The notes beneath the pieces were generated by a model. The model did not search any database and was not told the origin of the DNA. It worked only from the letters and a program-made list of their open reading frames with translations. Positions 33,778 through 36,708 of a DNA stretch of 36,708 nt are shown here, one piece after another (position 1 is the stretch's first letter; the number at the start of each line of letters is the position of its first letter). This DNA comes from Acholeplasmataceae bacterium UBA5617 (lineage in GTDB: Bacteria; Bacillota_I; Bacilli_A; Acholeplasmatales; Acholeplasmataceae): positions 1-36,708 of the forward strand of contig DIKN01000040.1 in NCBI GenBank assembly GCA_002424575.1, in the 5' to 3' direction. Position numbers and translations under genes: made by a program.

Positions 33778-36172
33778 ATTTTAGGTGTATGGTTAATATA
33801 TCTTCGCCAACAAATCTATTTGTTTTGGTAAGTGTTATTTGATCGTGATCGTATTTGATGATAACATAGGGATCTTCCGTTTGTATGGTTTGTTTGGTTT
33901 TAAGTTTAATCATCATCGAGGGACCATTAAGTTTAACACGGATATGGTGATCATCAAATGAGATGACCTCATGTGTTGAAAAAAGAATTGTGGTATGGTC
34001 GTTAATCGGAAGATGAATAGGGATGAGTACCGCAGTATGACCCTCTAGGAAGAGAGGAATATCGCCTATGATTGCTGTAGATAACGTGAAGTTTTTATGG
34101 AAATCATCCATATTGATTACATGAATGTAACTTACGCTTGATTTTTCATCAGTTGTTTGAAACGTAAAGATGCCGTGATAAGGGTTATCGAGGATATCGA
34201 TGTGCTTTTTAACACCCAATGTGTTCATCATTTTGCTGAAGAGTTCAAGATCACTTCGATACTCAGCGGTGATAACGATAGCATTTTTGTCTTTGATATA
34301 AAAACCACAACCCTCATTCAAATGATAAACCTTAAACATCGTATCTTGTTCATGTTTAGGTTTCCATGTTTGATGATATGGTCTATGTAATTCGGGTCTT
34401 CCTGATGCAACATGGGTTGCTACAATAGATGTTCTAAAACGATGATTATGAGGTTCTTCATCTCTAATAAAAGTAAGATCTAAATAATCTGCAATCAACT
34501 GACATGGTTGACCTTCTAAATCAAAACGTGGAAGTTGACCATACAAAAGCAATCTCCCGCCTTGTTTAAGAAAGGACACAACCCGTTGTTGGACTTCAAA
34601 GCTCATGTATACTGCTGAAGGTAAAATCAACACATTTTTAGGATCTGGAGATACCATATCTAAATTGGTTGCGTCGAAATGATAGTTTAATAAAAGTAGC
34701 GATTTGCATACGACATCCCAAGCACTGCCAGCTCTAAAACGTTGTAGCGTCTTATGAATAAGATGATCAATTCCTGGATAATGAAATTCAGTCATAAAAT
34801 AATCTGGAATAAATCCGTAAGTTATCTGATCAAAAACAGGTTTTTGCGTGGCTAAAAAGTCTCCATGTGTGCGCATTAAATGGACAACATACTTGGTACG
34901 ATCATAGACATAGCTTTTTGTACCATCAGGCGTGATTGGAGCTGCATATCCGTGCGTTTCACCAGTTGATGCAATACGATCATTACCATCGTTTAGTGTG
35001 TAATCGAAACGATAATTTCTACCACCCACGAACGTATAGTAATTTAACATGCGGTTTCCTAAGGCTATAAAGGCTCTGGTCATAAAATCAATACGAGAGG
35101 TTAGATAGCGTTGTGAGTAATTATTACCGTAATCACCCGTACCTGCACTAAACTCTAAGCTGGTTAAAGCTTGATCGCTATCATTGGTGGCGTCTGTTAA
35201 AATATTAGCCATATATGCATCGTGAAATTGAGGAACATCAAAAGAGGATAAATAAACATCGCTGCCAGACACTACATTCTCTTTACCATAATAACTTTGA
35301 TAGAGTTGTGATATACCAATGGGGTACATCATGCTTCGTCCTTGACTACATCCGTGAATGTTAATCAAGAATAGTTCATCCTGAAAACCTAATTTCTGAG
35401 AAAGCTCTTTTAAATAAGTTAAATAATGATCCAAACGTTGACGGAAAAAATAACCTAAATCAAGATGCAAACGGTTAATGTATGAAGCTTGAGGTGTTCT
35501 GATGGCGTGAACACTATCATGGAAATCCCTTGATAAAAAAGGATATCGATGGTGGTCATTTGGATATGTGTTTTTTAAATATTTTAAGAAAGCGTGAATG
35601 ACACCATCATTTAATTCCGGGTTGTTGCTAACCCACGATAACATGCCTACTTCGTTATCAAGCTGTAGTGCAATCACACAACCATTGGGATAAATTCTTT
35701 TGGCAAGCAACGGAATAATGTGTTCGTAATAAGTTGTTGATGCATGCAAGAAATCTTTATCCATATAATCGACTGTAACGGTAGTTCCTGATTTATGATC
35801 CCAAGTGATTGGTTTGATATGAGGATATTTCTCGTATACCCAAAATGGAATGCCATCGTTTTTCATTTCTGCCATGATAAAAGGGCCAGGTCTAGGAATG
35901 AAGTAAAGTTTATAAGATTCCAAGAGCTCCATAAATCCTATCAAATCATGTTCTCCTCTTTTTATCCCAGTAAAATCAAAATCGCCTTCAAATTCTTCGT
36001 GTATCAACCAAGGAATGTAAGAAGCGATACACGTATAACCAGCTTCTACAATGAGTTTTAAACGATCTTCCCAAAGATGCTTAGGTGTTCGGTAATAATG
36101 GAATTCTGCACAAAGCAGCGTTTGTGGCTTTCCATTAAGACGCAATTCTTTATTGACTGAACTTAAAGGCAT
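33776..36172 (-). CDS. GH35-like glycoside hydrolase (second)
   Basis: A 798-residue cytosolic TIM-barrel hydrolase of the same type as the enzyme at 5845. Shared marks: LCAEFHYYRTP near residue 20, IPRPGPFIMAE at 92-102, the acid/base Glu174 in QLDNEVG, and the probable nucleophile Glu340 in SLEFSAGTGDYG. Beta-rich domains fill the C-terminal part. The ATG at 36190 has no ribosome binding site; AGAGGG lies 6 nt before the ATG at 36172, which is preferred. It runs opposite to the main operons but converges on them and likely serves the same glycan. Sugar and linkage are uncertain; beta-galactosidase is only the family's commonest activity. Confidence 0.8.
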   Translation of the reverse strand: MPLSSVNKELRLNGKPQTLLCAEFHYYRTPKHLWEDRLKLIVEAGYTCIASYIPWLIHEEFEGDFDFTGIKRGEHDLIGFMELLESYKLYFIPRPGPFIMAEMKNDGIPFWVYEKYPHIKPITWDHKSGTTVTVDYMDKDFLHASTTYYEHIIPLLAKRIYPNGCVIALQLDNEVGMLSWVSNNPELNDGVIHAFLKYLKNTYPNDHHRYPFLSRDFHDSVHAIRTPQASYINRLHLDLGYFFRQRLDHYLTYLKELSQKLGFQDELFLINIHGCSQGRSMMYPIGISQLYQSYYGKENVVSGSDVYLSSFDVPQFHDAYMANILTDATNDSDQALTSLEFSAGTGDYGNNYSQRYLTSRIDFMTRAFIALGNRMLNYYTFVGGRNYRFDYTLNDGNDRIASTGETHGYAAPITPDGTKSYVYDRTKYVVHLMRTHGDFLATQKPVFDQITYGFIPDYFMTEFHYPGIDHLIHKTLQRFRAGSAWDVVCKSLLLLNYHFDATNLDMVSPDPKNVLILPSAVYMSFEVQQRVVSFLKQGGRLLLYGQLPRFDLEGQPCQLIADYLDLTFIRDEEPHNHRFRTSIVATHVASGRPELHRPYHQTWKPKHEQDTMFKVYHLNEGCGFYIKDKNAIVITAEYRSDLELFSKMMNTLGVKKHIDILDNPYHGIFTFQTTDEKSSVSYIHVINMDDFHKNFTLSTAIIGDIPLFLEGHTAVLIPIHLPINDHTTILFSTHEVISFDDHHIRVKLNGPSMMIKLKTKQTIQTEDPYVIIKYDHDQITLTKTNRFVGEDILTIHLK

Positions 36173-36194
36173 AGTAGACCCTCTTTTCATGATT

Positions 36195-36215
36195 TATATT
36201 TATAATATAAATATA
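36195..36215. promoter_or_regulatory. Palindrome over the minus-strand -10 region
   Basis: TATATTTAT/ATAAATATA (9-bp arms, AAT between) covers the -10 box and probable transcription start of the minus-strand GH35-like gene. It differs from the AAACGTTT operators and could bind another regulator, or be chance in very AT-rich sequence. Confidence 0.35.
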
Positions 36216-36238
36216 TCATTAAATAACACGATTAACAA
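36210..36238 (-). promoter_or_regulatory. Promoter of the minus-strand GH35-like gene
   Basis: On the minus strand, -35 TTGTTA (36238-36233), 17-nt spacer, -10 TATATT (36215-36210). The predicted leader is about 30 nt to the ATG at 36172. Confidence 0.55.
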
Positions 36239-36295
36239 GTCTCCATCGTATTCTCATCAATTAATATAAAAGGACGAACAAAGCGCTGTGATTAA

Positions 36296-36320
36296 CGAAA
36301 TCATTGTTATAATGATTTCG
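36296..36320. promoter_or_regulatory. 10-bp perfect inverted repeat over an extended -10 box
   Basis: CGAAATCATT and AATGATTTCG (36296-36305, 36311-36320) flank GTTAT. The extended -10 TGTTATAAT (TATAAT at 36308-36313) lies inside. No good -35 is visible. A protein bound here would block the promoter of the small membrane protein gene. Confidence 0.55.
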
Positions 36321-36333
36321 AGGAGATAAAAAA

Positions 36334-36585
36334 ATGAAAAAACGAATTAATCAACTGCTAAATTGGTTTGAAGAGCATTTTAATTATCTGATAGAAATGT
36401 TAGCGTTTATTGGCGGTTTGTTTTGTATTGTTTTGGCAATCTTTATCTTTATCATGCTCATCTTTGATGCGAACTGGATGAACGAAAGAAGTATTGAAGT
36501 CATCTTTATTCCAGGTGTTATTGGATTCTTTGGTGTGATCATCTTATTTGCGCTAAGGATTACAAGATATATGACAAAAAAATAA
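36334..36585 (+). CDS. Small membrane protein of unknown function
   Basis: An 83-residue protein with a basic, amphipathic N-terminus (MKKRINQLLNWFEEHF) and two hydrophobic segments at about 20-45 and 56-75, ending in basic residues. GAGGAG lies about 8 nt before the ATG, and a terminator follows, so it is a single-gene unit. No family recognised. It has no evident link to the glycan locus. Confidence 0.7.
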   Translation: MKKRINQLLNWFEEHFNYLIEMLAFIGGLFCIVLAIFIFIMLIFDANWMNERSIEVIFIPGVIGFFGVIILFALRITRYMTKK

Positions 36586-36602
36586 ATCAACCTTTCATAA
36601 AC

Positions 36603-36625
36603 AAGAGGAGCGCAAGCTCTTTTTT
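36603..36625 (+). terminator. Rho-independent terminator after the small membrane protein
   Basis: Stem AAGAGGAGC/GCTCTTTTT closed by a GCAA tetraloop (with G-T pairs in the lower stem), running into T6 at 36620-36625. Confidence 0.75.
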
Positions 36626-36660
36626 GTTTAGGCGTCAATCAGAAGAGTTGAAGACGTATA

Positions 36661-36669
36661 TGTTAAAAT
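36661..36669 (+). promoter_or_regulatory. Possible extended -10 promoter at the right edge
   Basis: TGTTAAAAT is identical to the extended -10 in front of the isomerase gene (1050-1058). No convincing -35 is present and no gene starts before the window ends. Confidence 0.3.
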
Positions 36670-36708
36670 GAATGTATCAAGTTAAAGAAAGCCAACTATT
36701 TAAAATAA

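Noticed and set aside
1..36708. UGA-as-tryptophan (mycoplasma) code
   Set aside because: Gene ends fit UGA stops (for example ATGA overlaps), and tryptophan positions in conserved motifs use UGG.
1..36708. CRISPR array, tRNA/rRNA genes, insertion sequences or prophage
   Set aside because: No regularly spaced repeats, cloverleaf-like sequences, transposase or integrase motifs were seen on either strand.

Overview
The window is AT-rich bacterial DNA that reads in the standard code: tryptophan is UGG, UGA is used as a stop, and strong AAGGAG-type ribosome binding sites precede most starts. Low GC, lipobox lipoproteins, CcpA/LacI-type sites and the protein families point to Bacillota. The style (lipoprotein binding protein with DUF5011-like Ig repeats, no wall-anchoring signals) fits a UGA-stop Mollicutes lineage such as Acholeplasmatales/Izemoplasmatales. 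That lineage call is inference; no rRNA or other marker gene is present. No tRNA, rRNA, CRISPR array, transposase or integrase was seen. No gene-free stretch exceeds 300 bases; the largest gap (11719-11950) is a regulatory region.

Layout. (1) 1-995: the 3' part of a membrane glycosyltransferase, closed by a terminator and unrelated to what follows. (2) 1113-1961: a lone TIM-barrel sugar isomerase/epimerase gene with its own promoter and operator. (3) 2076-11718: a tightly packed, mostly overlapping seven-gene operon: two Gfo/Idh/MocA oxidoreductases, a GH13 alpha-glucosidase, a GH35-like enzyme, a cytosolic GH144/glucoamylase-like enzyme, a formylglycine sulfatase and a second TIM-barrel isomerase. 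(4) 11951-31633: a ten-gene operon: Ig-domain solute-binding lipoprotein, membrane-anchored binding protein with carbohydrate-binding-like domains, two separate ABC permeases, an NHL-TPR-Yip1 membrane protein, a DUF5696-like protein, a fused double permease, a GH144-like lipoprotein, a GH3 beta-glucosidase and a GH94 phosphorylase resembling 1,2-beta-oligoglucan phosphorylase. (5) 31673-33755: a LacI-family regulator and an anaerobic sulfatase-maturating radical SAM enzyme. (6) 33776-36172, minus strand: a second GH35-like enzyme, convergent with (5) across a bidirectional terminator. (7) 36334-36585: a small two-helix membrane protein.

How it may work (inference). A surface lipoprotein endo-glucanase and capture proteins supply oligosaccharides. 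CUT1-type permeases import them, using an ATPase encoded elsewhere. Cytosolic GH144-like, GH3, GH94, GH35 and GH13 enzymes break them down, the cytosolic sulfatase removes sulfate after maturation by the anSME, and the oxidoreductases and isomerases process an unusual or oxidised sugar. The GH144-like/GH3/GH94 set with a binding protein resembles the known beta-1,2-glucan (sophoro-oligosaccharide) utilisation systems of Listeria and Lachnoclostridium, enlarged here with sulfate removal, GH35 and oxidoreductase steps. Four near-identical AAACGTTT operators and two cre-like sites in front of the three main transcription units suggest one regulon under the local LacI repressor plus catabolite repression.
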